64,000 nucleotides of DNA from Gordonia sediminis. Lineage in GTDB: Bacteria; Actinomycetota; Actinomycetes; Mycobacteriales; Mycobacteriaceae. The position numbers were made by a program, and so were the translations under genes. The notes beneath the pieces were generated by a model that did not search any database, was not told the DNA's origin, and saw only the letters and a list, made by a program, of their open reading frames with translations. Where the stretch lies: NCBI GenBank assembly GCA_004193205.1, contig RZUM01000007.1:186001-250000 (forward strand), in the 5' to 3' direction. This document shows, in pieces, positions 1 to 8,722 of this stretch (position 1 is the first letter of the stretch; each line of letters opens with the position of its first letter).

Positions 1-441
1 GCCGTCGGTGAGGAACGGGCCTGCGCTGGTCGAAGGCCGGAAGTCCAGATACTGCTCGCCGGCGAACGACAGTCCGGCGACCCGAACTTCGCCGTTGACC
101 GGAATCCGCACAGTCGCATCGATCGAGGCGACCGCGACGACCCCGTCGTCGGTCAGGTCGACGGCGACCACCTTTCCGACGGGGACCCCGCGCAGCGTCA
201 CGTTCTGGCGGGCCAGCAGCCCACCGGACTCGGTGAGATGAACTCGTACCGTGATGGTGTCGGCTGTCGGTGACACCCCGAAGACGCCGAATGCGAGATA
301 GCCGACCCCCAGCAGCAGAGTCACGAACAGGCCGATCGCCGACAGGACCAAACGGTGCCGGGACGCGGAGCGGGCCAGTGTGGTGACACCACGCGCGGGG
401 AGGTCGACGCGGCGAAAGGTGTTGGTGGTGGCGGAGGTCAT
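1..441 (-). CDS. Mce family protein, sixth member (MceF position), partial
   Basis: N-terminal 147 residues of a mammalian-cell-entry protein; the 3' end lies outside the window. The Mce family supplies periplasmic substrate-binding subunits of ABC-type lipid/steroid importers. Visible are an N-terminal membrane anchor (LVLSAIGLFVTLLLG, about residues 31-45) and the start of the MCE domain (TVRVHLTESGGLL, then LRGVPVGKV). The ATG overlaps the mceE stop as ATGA, so it is translationally coupled as last gene of the operon. MceF is inferred from its place after the lipoprotein gene. Confidence 0.85.
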   Translation of the reverse strand, partial: MTSATTNTFRRVDLPARGVTTLARSASRHRLVLSAIGLFVTLLLGVGYLAFGVFGVSPTADTITVRVHLTESGGLLARQNVTLRGVPVGKVVAVDLTDDGVVAVASIDATVRIPVNGEVRVAGLSFAGEQYLDFRPSTSAGPFLTDG

Positions 442-1538
442 CGGGGGCCGTCCAGCCTCTTGCGAAGACGCTCGAGTGTGTATTCGAGGGTCCCGGCGAA
501 GTTGTTGGCATCGATGATCGCGGGCAGTCGACTGCCTGGGTCCGGGGGGTGCCGCGGATCGCGCAGCGCGCCGAGGGCCAGATCCTGTAGGTCAGCATCG
601 ACGTGTGCCGCAGTGGAATTGGTGATCTTGAGGACTGGGGGCAGCAATCGGTTCATGTTCTCGATCTCGACTCCTGGTGCGGTGGCGGCCGCATTGAGCT
701 CGTATGAGATCCGATTGAGGTTCGCTGCGAGCTGCTGAGTCCTTCCAGTGGCGATCGAGGGGAACCGCTGAAGTGTCGAGGAGATCTGGCCGATCTGGGT
801 GACCAGGTCGAGGATCTCGTCGGTGTTGGCCGAGATCACGTCGAGCGCAGGTCCAGATGCCGCGAGAGCGTCGGTGATGGTCGCCTGACGTGCCGTCATG
901 GTGGCGACGAGCCGATTGGTCTGGTCGAGTGCCGTCCGGATCTCTCCCGATCGTGCGGACAGTTTCGAGATCAGGCGGGTCGACTGCGCGATGAGGTTTG
1001 CGAGTTCGTCGCCGCGGTCGCCGACGGCATGTCCCAGCCCGTTGACAATGGTGGTCAGATCGCGCAGCACACCGCCGTTGACGAGCAGCGCTGATGCGGC
1101 GAGGACCTCTTCGACCGTGGACGCCGCGGACGTGTCCGTTGCCGGTATCGTCGCGCCGTCACGCATCGTCGGTGTTGTCGGGCCGTCCAGCTCCGGCGGA
1201 TGCATCGCCACGAAGACGTCTCCGAGAGGCGTTGCCGACCGGAGTTCTGCTCGCGTGCCGATCGGCAGGGCCACGTCCCGGCGGATCTTCAGCTCGACCC
1301 GTGCGGTGTAGTCGCGGACCGACATGGACGTCACCGATCCGATGTCGGCGCCGTCGAGTTTGACCTTCGCCTCGAGAGGAAGGTTCAGCGCATTGGCGAA
1401 TTCTGCTGTCACCGTGTAGGAGTCGCCTGTACCGCTCCCACGGTCGGGAAGCGGTAGGTCACCGAGCCCGACCCCACAACCCGTCGCGAGGGTGATGATC
1501 ACTACCGCGGCGAGTAGCCGCGCCAGCTGCCTTGTCAT
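438..1538 (-). CDS. Mce family lipoprotein (MceE/LprK type)
   Basis: 366-aa MCE protein. The start at 1538 overlaps the upstream mceD stop as ATGA and gives a clean lipoprotein signal peptide ending in lipobox LATGC near residue 23. An MCE domain follows (YTVTAEFANALNL, then KLDGADIGSV). In mce operons the fifth gene is the lipid-anchored subunit, which fits the gene order here. It probably helps hold the periplasmic substrate-binding complex to the membrane. The frame is open about 390 bases further upstream, but that part is arginine-rich and antisense-like and was left out. Substrate cannot be told from sequence. Confidence 0.9.
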   Translation of the reverse strand: MTRQLARLLAAVVIITLATGCGVGLGDLPLPDRGSGTGDSYTVTAEFANALNLPLEAKVKLDGADIGSVTSMSVRDYTARVELKIRRDVALPIGTRAELRSATPLGDVFVAMHPPELDGPTTPTMRDGATIPATDTSAASTVEEVLAASALLVNGGVLRDLTTIVNGLGHAVGDRGDELANLIAQSTRLISKLSARSGEIRTALDQTNRLVATMTARQATITDALAASGPALDVISANTDEILDLVTQIGQISSTLQRFPSIATGRTQQLAANLNRISYELNAAATAPGVEIENMNRLLPPVLKITNSTAAHVDADLQDLALGALRDPRHPPDPGSRLPAIIDANNFAGTLEYTLERLRKRLDGPR

Positions 1539-2635
1539 CGTGGGTCTCCCGCGAGGCCGGACAGCATCGCGCTGATTCCGAAGTCGGGCCCGAAGTCGCG
1601 TAGTGTGCCGGTGGCGCAGCCGAGTTGCCGAAGTCCCAGCAGGTTGCAGACCTCCTTGACCAGCTGACTGTTGGCGAACACGGTGTCGAGCTGGGCGTGC
1701 ACTCGGGCGAACCCCTGCTGCTGGTTGACCACGTTGTATGCGTTGTCCATGAGTAGCGGTGTGACGTCGAGGAACTCGGTCAGGGACCGGCGATAGTCGA
1801 CCAGCGCCCTGGTCACAGTGTTCGCGCTCGCAACTGTGTCCGCGACGGCAGTCCTGCGCCGCTGCAGCAGGTTGGTCATCTCGGCGAGGATCTCGTTGAT
1901 CTGTGCGCCTGTGGTGCCCCATCCGATCCGTTCACCGGCCAGCAGATCAGCGAGTTGTTCGATCGCCGAACCGAACCGACGGATCGACGCGTCGTTACGG
2001 GCCGCCGAATCAGAGAGCACGGACAGATTGTCGACGACCGTCGTCAACGACTCACGAGTGGCGGCCCCATGATCGGGGCCGATGGAGAGCGCCTGAGACA
2101 ATGCGGTGAGTGCCGCGCGCATGTCGGCACCGTTGCCGGCTGTGACGGCGGAACCGGCATCGAAGAGTTGGGCGACCGGGCCCGCGCCGTGACCATCACC
2201 GGAAAGGCTCAGCGCGAGTTTGTCCGCCATCGCGAGCGTGCGGTCGACGTCGATTGGTGTCCGGGTGCGCGAGAGGTCGATGAAACCTTGATCGGCGAGT
2301 CTGGGCCCTCCGCGATAGGGCGGGGACAATTCCACATGTCGGTCGGTGAGCACCGAGGTGGATACCGTCACCGCGGTGACGTCGGCGGGAACGGGTGTGT
2401 CGGCGTCGATCTGCATCTCGACCTCGACGAAACCGGCGCGCGGGGAGATGCGCGTGACCTTGCCCACCGGCATACCCAGAATCGAGACCGCATTTCCCTC
2501 ATATAGTCCTGCGGCACTGTCGAATTGGGCCACGACGTCGAGTGTTTCCGCGGAGTCGCGCCAGAGTCGGATCGCGCCGGTCGCCAGGAGGGCGACGACC
2601 ACGACGATCAGCAGTCGGCGGGCGGTCCTCGTCAT
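1535..2635 (-). CDS. Mce family protein (MceD position)
   Basis: 366-aa MCE protein starting at an ATG that overlaps the mceC stop (ATGA). It has an N-terminal membrane segment (LLIVVVVALLATGAI) and an MCE domain (VVAQFDSAAGLYEGN, then VSILGMPVGKV), followed by a helical region rich in Ala and Leu. It is the fourth mce gene of the operon and should form part of the hetero-hexameric lipid-binding assembly of the importer. Substrate is not readable from sequence; the neighbouring P450 and dehydrogenase suggest a sterol or other hydrophobic compound (inference). Confidence 0.88.
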   Translation of the reverse strand: MTRTARRLLIVVVVALLATGAIRLWRDSAETLDVVAQFDSAAGLYEGNAVSILGMPVGKVTRISPRAGFVEVEMQIDADTPVPADVTAVTVSTSVLTDRHVELSPPYRGGPRLADQGFIDLSRTRTPIDVDRTLAMADKLALSLSGDGHGAGPVAQLFDAGSAVTAGNGADMRAALTALSQALSIGPDHGAATRESLTTVVDNLSVLSDSAARNDASIRRFGSAIEQLADLLAGERIGWGTTGAQINEILAEMTNLLQRRRTAVADTVASANTVTRALVDYRRSLTEFLDVTPLLMDNAYNVVNQQQGFARVHAQLDTVFANSQLVKEVCNLLGLRQLGCATGTLRDFGPDFGISAMLSGLAGDPR

Positions 2636-3693
2636 CGGCAGTCCTTGAAGTACGGGGGCAGGTTGACGACGTCGGCCTGCTTGGAGATCGCGCACATCCA
2701 AGAGTCGACGAGAGGGCCTGCGGGGTCGGAGAAGTCGACCTCGTTGCCGGTTCCGGTGGTGTTGGCGAAGTTGCGGATGGGCACGGGGAGGATCTCGAGA
2801 GTGTTGCGCAGGAGGGCGTCGTTGCGGCGAAGCGTGGAGAGCAGGCCGTCGAGATTCGTGATGAGACGATCGAGACCGCTGCGGTCGTCGACGGTCAGAG
2901 TGCGGAGACGTGCCGCCACGTCGGTGGTGGCATCGAGCAGTCGGGTGATCATGACGCGACGTGCGAGAACGGCCCGCAGGACCTGTTCCCCCTGCGTGAC
3001 GAGTTCACCGAGGTTGTGCTGCTGTCCACGGACGATGGTGGTGAGTTGCTCTGTGCTGCGCAGAAGATCGCCGATTTGTGTCCGACGGTCGGCGATGACC
3101 GACGACAGCACACGGACGTTGTCGAGGACTCGGGGGATGAGGGCCGGGGTCTGGTCGAGCTGGCGCGCCAGTGTGGTCATCGACCGGCCGATCTGATCGG
3201 CGTCGATCTGTTCGAACGTCGTGGTGGCGTTGCCGAGGACCTGCTGCAGGTCGTACGGAACCGTGGTGTGTGACAGTGCGATTGTCTCGTCACGCAGTCC
3301 TGCCGAGCCAGCCGGCTGCAGTTCGACATATCTCGACCCGAGCAGCGTGGTCAGTTTGATGGACGCCCTCGTGTCACGGCCGAGGGCAACGTTGTCGTCG
3401 ATCTTCATGTCTACCGTCACGAATGTGCCGGACAGTCGGGTACGCGTCACCGAGCCCACCGGGACACCGGCGACACTCACCGAGTCGCCCTTCGCCAACC
3501 CCGCGGCTTGCGCGAACTGTGCTCGGATCTCCCGCTTCCCGATACCGCTCGCACCCAGGTACACGACGCCGAGGATGGCGAGCGCCATCACCATGAGTGT
3601 CGCGGTCCCGATGACCACCTTGTTGCGGCTGTCGAGCGGGATGGACATCTGGTGACGCAGCGTCGCGGCGATGTGGTTGACCACTGTGCTCAC
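2632..3693 (-). CDS. Mce family protein (MceC position)
   Basis: 353-aa MCE protein. The start overlaps the mceB stop as ATGA. An N-terminal hydrophobic helix (ATLMVMALAILGVVYLG, about residues 31-47) is followed by the MCE domain (REIRAQFAQAAGLAKGD, then VAGVPVGSV) and a long helical tail. Third mce gene in the operon; predicted periplasmic subunit of the importer energised in other mce systems by a shared ATPase (MceG), which is not in this window. Confidence 0.88.
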   Translation of the reverse strand: MSTVVNHIAATLRHQMSIPLDSRNKVVIGTATLMVMALAILGVVYLGASGIGKREIRAQFAQAAGLAKGDSVSVAGVPVGSVTRTRLSGTFVTVDMKIDDNVALGRDTRASIKLTTLLGSRYVELQPAGSAGLRDETIALSHTTVPYDLQQVLGNATTTFEQIDADQIGRSMTTLARQLDQTPALIPRVLDNVRVLSSVIADRRTQIGDLLRSTEQLTTIVRGQQHNLGELVTQGEQVLRAVLARRVMITRLLDATTDVAARLRTLTVDDRSGLDRLITNLDGLLSTLRRNDALLRNTLEILPVPIRNFANTTGTGNEVDFSDPAGPLVDSWMCAISKQADVVNLPPYFKDCR

Positions 3694-4724
3694 CTGCAGA
3701 CCGGGGATTGGGTGATCCGGCCACCGGGTGTTGCGGCGGCCACGATGGACGGGATGACCGTGTAGAGGGAGGGCAAGAGGGTCACGTTGAAGTTGCAGAG
3801 ATAGGTGTCGATGTAGCTGCCGCCCTGGGTGACGCGAGCGAGTCCCTTCAGCAGAGGTGGAAGATTGAACCCGAGATACGCGAAGGAATCCTTGTTGGCC
3901 AGGAAGTGTCCAACGAAACCCGGCTCGCGAGAGATCATCTGCTGGAACTCGGGCATCGCGGCCTCGGCGAGGGTGGCGGCACGCGCGACAACCTGTGCGG
4001 TGTTGTCGAGGGCGGGAAGGAACTGTGTTTGTCGCCGCGCGAGCTGCTCGAAGATCTCGCGCGACCGCGTGACCACTGCGTCGATGTTTCCGCGTTGGGA
4101 GGCCAGCCGGCCGACGATGCCGGACAGGTTGGTGATCACCTCGCCGAGAATCTGGTCGGGGCCGGCGATCGATTCCGCCAGCGTGGAGGTCTGCGCGATG
4201 AGCGTTGCGATCGAACCGCTGTCACCCTGCAGCGACCGAATGACCGCGGCGGTCACGTTCTCGACCTGCGCCGGATCGAGGACGCTGAACAGTGGCTCGA
4301 AGCCGTTGAGCAGCACCGAGATGTCGAAGGATGGTTCGGTGTTCTCGATCGGGATCTCATGGTTGACCAGCGCATGCCCGTCGCCGCGAGCGCCACGGGA
4401 CAGTCCGAGATAGCGTTGGCCCACGATGTTCTGATAGGTGATCGAGGCTTGGGTCTCGGAGTCCACGATCTGATCGGATTGCACTCGGAAGGTCACCTTC
4501 GCGACCGTGCCGTCGAGGGATACGGTGTCGATCCGGCCCACCCGGATGCCGGCCATCCGAACGTCGTCACCCGCCTTGAGCCCGGTCACGTCGGTGAAGC
4601 GTGCGACATAGGTTGTAGTGTCGCCGCGGACCTCTCGCCGCAGGGTCACCACGACGGTGGAGGTCAGGCCGATCGCGATCACGAGGAAGACGATGAGGCC
4701 GATGAGGGGACGCCTGATGCTCAT
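3690..4724 (-). CDS. Mce family protein (MceB position)
   Basis: 344-aa MCE protein whose ATG overlaps the mceA stop. N-terminal helix (LIGLIVFLVIAIGLTSTVVV) then MCE domain (YVARFTDVTGLKAGDDV, then MAGIRVGRIDTV). The length and the tail with Cys residues near the C terminus (YLCNFNVTLLPSLY and SPVCR) are usual for MceB proteins. Second mce gene; predicted periplasmic component of the lipid importer. Confidence 0.9.
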   Translation of the reverse strand: MSIRRPLIGLIVFLVIAIGLTSTVVVTLRREVRGDTTTYVARFTDVTGLKAGDDVRMAGIRVGRIDTVSLDGTVAKVTFRVQSDQIVDSETQASITYQNIVGQRYLGLSRGARGDGHALVNHEIPIENTEPSFDISVLLNGFEPLFSVLDPAQVENVTAAVIRSLQGDSGSIATLIAQTSTLAESIAGPDQILGEVITNLSGIVGRLASQRGNIDAVVTRSREIFEQLARRQTQFLPALDNTAQVVARAATLAEAAMPEFQQMISREPGFVGHFLANKDSFAYLGFNLPPLLKGLARVTQGGSYIDTYLCNFNVTLLPSLYTVIPSIVAAATPGGRITQSPVCR

Positions 4725-6025
4725 CCGGTGGCCCCTGCACCGTTGCCCGCAGTCGGTGCGGCCGGTGATCCGGACGCCGGGGAGATCGTCATGTCGTTAC
4801 CGCGGGCGAGTGGTCCGAGTAGAAGTGTTGTGGTGACCTCGGGGCCACCCACCGCGCGGGCCAGCGCATCCTGTTCCTGGCGGCTGCCCACCGATCCGAC
4901 GTTGCCGCCCATGGCGGCGGGTTTGTACCCGGGTGTGATCGTCTGTCGGCTCTCGGTCAGCACCGGAGGTGCAACAGACGTGGGAGCTGTTGCGCAGCTG
5001 GGGCCTTGGAGGTTCCCATATCGGGGACAGTCCGCTCTGGTATACAGGCGGTGTGGGGTGAACTGGAACATGAACTTGCCGCTCGCGTTGCGCTGGCCGA
5101 CCGGCCAGAACTCGGTGAACCACTTGTCGGAGATGACACCGATCTCGGTGACGATCCCGGTGAACGACGAACTGCCGCGGGCGACGACGTCGACCACCGG
5201 TGCCGCGGTTGTCGTGATCCGGATCATCTGATCTGCGTTGCGCGCCAACGCGGTGTTGACCCGGCCCACGGTGGTTTGCCCGGCCGCCAGGAACTCGTCG
5301 AGTGCTGCGGACGAGGCCGCGATAGTCGTCATGGGAACGATTGATGCGTGGAGGGCGTCGAGGAGATCCGGCGCGGATGTCTGGAGCCCGTCGACTGCCT
5401 GGCTCAGTGCACGCAGCGATGAGACCTCTCCGGGAGCGAGCACGTGGTTGAGATCGGTTGTGATGCGGTTGAGTTGGGCGCCGGCTCGGGTGATGTCCGC
5501 GCCGCGGCGGTCGGTGGCCGCGGAGACGGCGGCCAGGAGTCCGATGGTGTCGTCGTCGCGTCCCCGCGCGGACGCGGCGACGATGTCGCGAAGTTTCGAC
5601 AGAGCTGTCTGGAACTGGACGGTCGAGTGGTTCGCGTCCTCCTCGATGATGTCTCCGCTTCCAATGGGGCGGGCGGGCCCGTTGTCGAGGAGTTGAATCG
5701 ACGATACGGCGAACAGATTGCTGGGGACGACGCGAGCGGTCACCGTCGCGGGGATGGTATCGACGCGGTCGGGATTCAACGCGATCCGGACCAGATTCGG
5801 TCCGCTCGCGGAGCCGGGTACGACGGTTCTGACATCGCCGACGATGACACCCTTGAACTTGACGTCGGAGTTTGTCGGGAGACCGTCGCCGACGTCGGTC
5901 AACCTCGCGGTCACGGTCACCGACTTGTCGAAGGAACCACCTCCCTTCATCCAGACGGCGCCTGCGGCGACCAGGATGATCGCGACTGCGGCAATTCCGC
6001 TGAGTATGAGTCGGCTGCTGCGCAT
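4721..6025 (-). CDS. Mce family protein (MceA position)
   Basis: 434-aa MCE protein. I chose the ATG at 6025 because GAAGGA lies about 12 bases upstream and the protein then begins with a short basic stretch and a membrane helix (LILSGIAAVAIILVAAGAVW). The MCE domain follows (VTVTARLTDVGDGLP, then DVKFKGVIVGDV). The Cys-containing segment CPRYGNLQGPSC near residue 340 and the Gly/Ala-rich tail are typical of MceA. First mce gene after the two permeases; 35 bases separate it from yrbE-B. Confidence 0.9.
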   Translation of the reverse strand: MRSSRLILSGIAAVAIILVAAGAVWMKGGGSFDKSVTVTARLTDVGDGLPTNSDVKFKGVIVGDVRTVVPGSASGPNLVRIALNPDRVDTIPATVTARVVPSNLFAVSSIQLLDNGPARPIGSGDIIEEDANHSTVQFQTALSKLRDIVAASARGRDDDTIGLLAAVSAATDRRGADITRAGAQLNRITTDLNHVLAPGEVSSLRALSQAVDGLQTSAPDLLDALHASIVPMTTIAASSAALDEFLAAGQTTVGRVNTALARNADQMIRITTTAAPVVDVVARGSSSFTGIVTEIGVISDKWFTEFWPVGQRNASGKFMFQFTPHRLYTRADCPRYGNLQGPSCATAPTSVAPPVLTESRQTITPGYKPAAMGGNVGSVGSRQEQDALARAVGGPEVTTTLLLGPLARGNDMTISPASGSPAAPTAGNGAGATG

Positions 6026-6060
6026 GCCGCGCGGTCCTTCCTCGAAGACACCGACCACGA

Positions 6061-6915
6061 TTACCCGCTCAGCCTCGCGCCGGCTCCCAGTCCCCAGAAG
6101 AGGATGGTGAGAAGGAGATTCGTGACGATCATCGCCGAGATCGCGGCACGCATCGCGCGTCCGGCCGCCGTGCCGACGCCTTGTGGACCTCCGGAGGCGT
6201 AGAACCCGTAGTAGCACTGGATGGTCGAGGTGATGACCACGAAGATCACCGTTTTGGCGAGGGAATAGACGATGTCCGCCGGGCTCAGCACGATGTCGAA
6301 GTAGTGCTGGTAGGTGCCGTGGGAGAGACCGCCGGTCAGGCCGATGACCAACTGCACGGCGAGGTAGTTCATGGCCAGGCAGAGCAGATAGAGCGGCGTG
6401 ACAGCCATCACGGAAGCGAGCAGTCGGGTGGAGACGAGATAGGGGATGGGCCGGATCGCGAGCACATCCAGGGCGTCGATCTCTTCCGAGATCCGCATCG
6501 CGCCGAGCTGCGCGGTGAAGCGGCAGCCCGCCTGGGCGGCAAAGGCCAACGACGCCATGATCGGCGCCAATTCGCGTGTCGTCGCGGTCGACGCGATCAT
6601 TCCGGTGGCCGGTTCCATACCCAGCAGATGAAGCGCGTTGTAGCCCTCGATTGCGACGATCGCCCCGGCCGCCGCGCCGAGCACGATGATGACGCCCGCG
6701 GTGCCGCCGCCGACGACGATCGAACCGTTGCCCCAGGTCACGTCGGAGAGGACGCGCAGCGACTCTTTCCGATAGTTCTTGACCACCAACGGGATCGATG
6801 CGACCGCGCGGACGAAGAACACGCTGATGTGCCCGATCTTCTCGATCGCATCGCCCACGGCTCGCACAGCCCGGACGACCGGACGTGTTCCGGTCGGATA
6901 GAAGGGTGCCGCCAT
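6061..6915 (-). CDS. YrbE/MlaE-family ABC permease, second copy
   Basis: 284-aa permease of the MlaE/YrbE family, the membrane channel of mce importers. The ATG at 6915 shares one base with the yrbE-A stop (TGATG). Several membrane helices are visible, with the conserved loop RISEEIDALDVLAIRPIPYL near residues 140-160 that in this family contacts the ATPase. The C-terminal helix pair (MIVTNLLLTILFWGLGAG) is normal. It pairs with the preceding permease to form the heterodimeric channel. Confidence 0.92.
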   Translation of the reverse strand: MAAPFYPTGTRPVVRAVRAVGDAIEKIGHISVFFVRAVASIPLVVKNYRKESLRVLSDVTWGNGSIVVGGGTAGVIIVLGAAAGAIVAIEGYNALHLLGMEPATGMIASTATTRELAPIMASLAFAAQAGCRFTAQLGAMRISEEIDALDVLAIRPIPYLVSTRLLASVMAVTPLYLLCLAMNYLAVQLVIGLTGGLSHGTYQHYFDIVLSPADIVYSLAKTVIFVVITSTIQCYYGFYASGGPQGVGTAAGRAMRAAISAMIVTNLLLTILFWGLGAGARLSG

Positions 6916-7901
6916 CAGAACCCTGTCCGCGGGAAGAGCATCACATAGAGCTGGGTGAAGCCGACGTTCACCAGCATCAGCAAGATGATCGATGCGACTA
7001 CGGTTGCGTTGACAGCATTGGCAACGCCCGCCGGGCCGCCCCGTGTGTTGAGTCCCTTGTGGCACGCGATGATCGCCACGATGGCGCCGAAGACCACCGC
7101 CTTGATCATCGTCAGGACGAAGTCGGGAACCGTCGCGAATGAGGCAAAGGTGTCGACAAACGTGCCGGGAGTGCCGTTTTGGACGAAGGTGTTGAACAGG
7201 TAGCCGGAGAAGAACCCGACGAAGCAGATGATTCCGGTCAACGACACGCCGACCAGGACGGCTGCGGCCAGCCGGGGAACCACCAGTCGGCGGATCACCG
7301 ACAGGCCCATGACCTCCATCGCGTCGATCTCGTCACGGATCTTGCGTGACCCGAGGTCCGCGCACACCGCCGAGCCGGCCGCCGCGGCCATCAACAGGGC
7401 GGCGACCATCGGGGCGCCCTGCCGGATGACGGCCAGCCCGCTGGCCGCGCCGGCGAGTGACGTGGCTCCGACTTGAGCTGCCAGCAGCGCGAACTGGATC
7501 GACAGTGTCATCCCGATGGGGATCGCTACGAAGACCGTCGGCAGGGCGGAGGCCGACGCCATGAACGAGGACTGTCGGACGAACTCGGCCCACGGAAACT
7601 TCCCGGTGATGATATCGGTGACCAGGTACCGGACCGCTTGAATCGCCAGCACACATTGCCCGCCGACGGTTTCGAGTGCCGCGAGTGGATGTCGCCGGGC
7701 GTAGCCGCGCGACCACTCTGCGATCTCGGTGTTCGCAGATCTCTCGATCGATGTGGCGGGCGGTTGCGCCGGCGCCGGGAGGGGCCCCTCGTCGCCTCGG
7801 CGCGGTGCACCTCGTACGGAGTCGGTCGCCTGGTGTCGAGGCGTCGTGCGGGCGGTCCCGGGAGTGGTGTTGAACAGTGATTCCTGGTCGACCGAGGTCA
7901 T
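6915..7901 (-). CDS. YrbE/MlaE-family ABC permease, first copy, with N-terminal extension
   Basis: 328-aa permease. The start at 7901 has a G-rich Shine-Dalgarno stretch immediately upstream. The first roughly 85 residues are hydrophilic, Pro/Arg-rich and lie before the permease domain, making the protein about 70 residues longer than usual YrbE-A proteins of about 255 residues. The MlaE domain carries the loop IRDEIDAMEVMGLSVIRRL. It begins the importer part of the operon, 56 bases after the SDR gene. The role of the cytoplasmic extension is unknown. Confidence 0.9.
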   Translation of the reverse strand: MTSVDQESLFNTTPGTARTTPRHQATDSVRGAPRRGDEGPLPAPAQPPATSIERSANTEIAEWSRGYARRHPLAALETVGGQCVLAIQAVRYLVTDIITGKFPWAEFVRQSSFMASASALPTVFVAIPIGMTLSIQFALLAAQVGATSLAGAASGLAVIRQGAPMVAALLMAAAAGSAVCADLGSRKIRDEIDAMEVMGLSVIRRLVVPRLAAAVLVGVSLTGIICFVGFFSGYLFNTFVQNGTPGTFVDTFASFATVPDFVLTMIKAVVFGAIVAIIACHKGLNTRGGPAGVANAVNATVVASIILLMLVNVGFTQLYVMLFPRTGF

Positions 7902-7957
7902 GGTTCCCCCCTTCCCGCCCGACGGTTGTCCATGGCGGCAGGTCTCGACGGCGGATG

Positions 7958-8722
7958 TCAGATGTACCAACCGCCGTTGACGCCGATCACCTGTCCGGTG
8001 ATGAATCCGGCCTCGTCGGAGCACAGGAATGCGGCTGCGGCGGCAATGTCGTCCGGCAGGCCGGTGCGGCGTACCGGGGTCAATGCGGCCATGTCGTCGA
8101 GCTTGGGAAGATGGCCCGCCCTGACGGCCTCGTCTGCCATCGGGGTGGCGATGATCGACGGCGGAATCGTGTTGACGGTGATCCCTTGTGGCGCAAACTC
8201 GAACGCCAGTGCCTTGGTCAGTGCGATGACACCGCCTTTGGAGGCGACATAGTGGGCGCGCTCCGGTGCACCTGACTGGGCGCTGGACGACGAGATGGTG
8301 ACGATGCGTCCCCATCCGCCGGCCTGCATGTCGGCGATCACCGATTGGGTGCAGTTGAAGGTGCCGGTGAGATTCACTGCGAGCATTCGTTCCCAGTCGT
8401 CGACGGATATGTCCGTGAACGGCAGCTGCGCCTCGATACCGGCACTCGTGACGAGGATCGCGATGGGCCCGAACTGCTCTCGGACCTTCCCGGTGGCCTT
8501 CTCGACAGCCGTCCGATCGGCGACGTCGACGGTCTCGGCGATCGCCTCGCCACCGGCGGCGCGGAGTTCGGCCGCGACGGATTCGGCGTTGCGCGCGTTC
8601 TGGTCGAGCACGGCGACGCGATGGCCTGCGGCGGAAAGATGTTCGGCGACCGCCTTGCCGATCCCGGATCCGCCGCCCGTGACGACGGCTACCCGGCTCA
8701 CTGCTGATTCCTTGGTGCTCAT
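7958..8722 (-). CDS. Short-chain dehydrogenase/reductase, FabG/HSD type
   Basis: 254-aa classical SDR. N-terminal cofactor motif VVTGGGSGIGKAVAEHL (TGxxxGIG), catalytic Ser in TISSSSA and YxxxK as YVASK are present. The start overlaps the P450 stop as ATGA. It likely oxidises a hydroxyl group on a substrate shared with the P450 and the mce importer; a hydroxysteroid or hydroxyacyl-CoA is plausible but not shown. Mycobacterial mce4 also has a dehydrogenase next to yrbE4A, but this protein is shorter than that one and orthology is not claimed. Confidence 0.88.
   Translation of the reverse strand: MSTKESAVSRVAVVTGGGSGIGKAVAEHLSAAGHRVAVLDQNARNAESVAAELRAAGGEAIAETVDVADRTAVEKATGKVREQFGPIAILVTSAGIEAQLPFTDISVDDWERMLAVNLTGTFNCTQSVIADMQAGGWGRIVTISSSSAQSGAPERAHYVASKGGVIALTKALAFEFAPQGITVNTIPPSIIATPMADEAVRAGHLPKLDDMAALTPVRRTGLPDDIAAAAAFLCSDEAGFITGQVIGVNGGWYI

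Noticed and set aside
438-1922. Longer start for mceE at 1922
   Set aside because: The extra 130 residues overlap mceD and are Arg/His-rich antisense-like; the ATGA-coupled start yields a proper lipoprotein signal.
3708-5231. Long plus-strand open frame over mceB/mceA
   Set aside because: Antisense shadow of the GC-rich mce genes, with no domain, RBS or family features.
7958-8722. Calling this SDR Hsd4A of the mce4 locus
   Set aside because: Length (254 aa) and sequence do not clearly match; only the place next to yrbE is similar.
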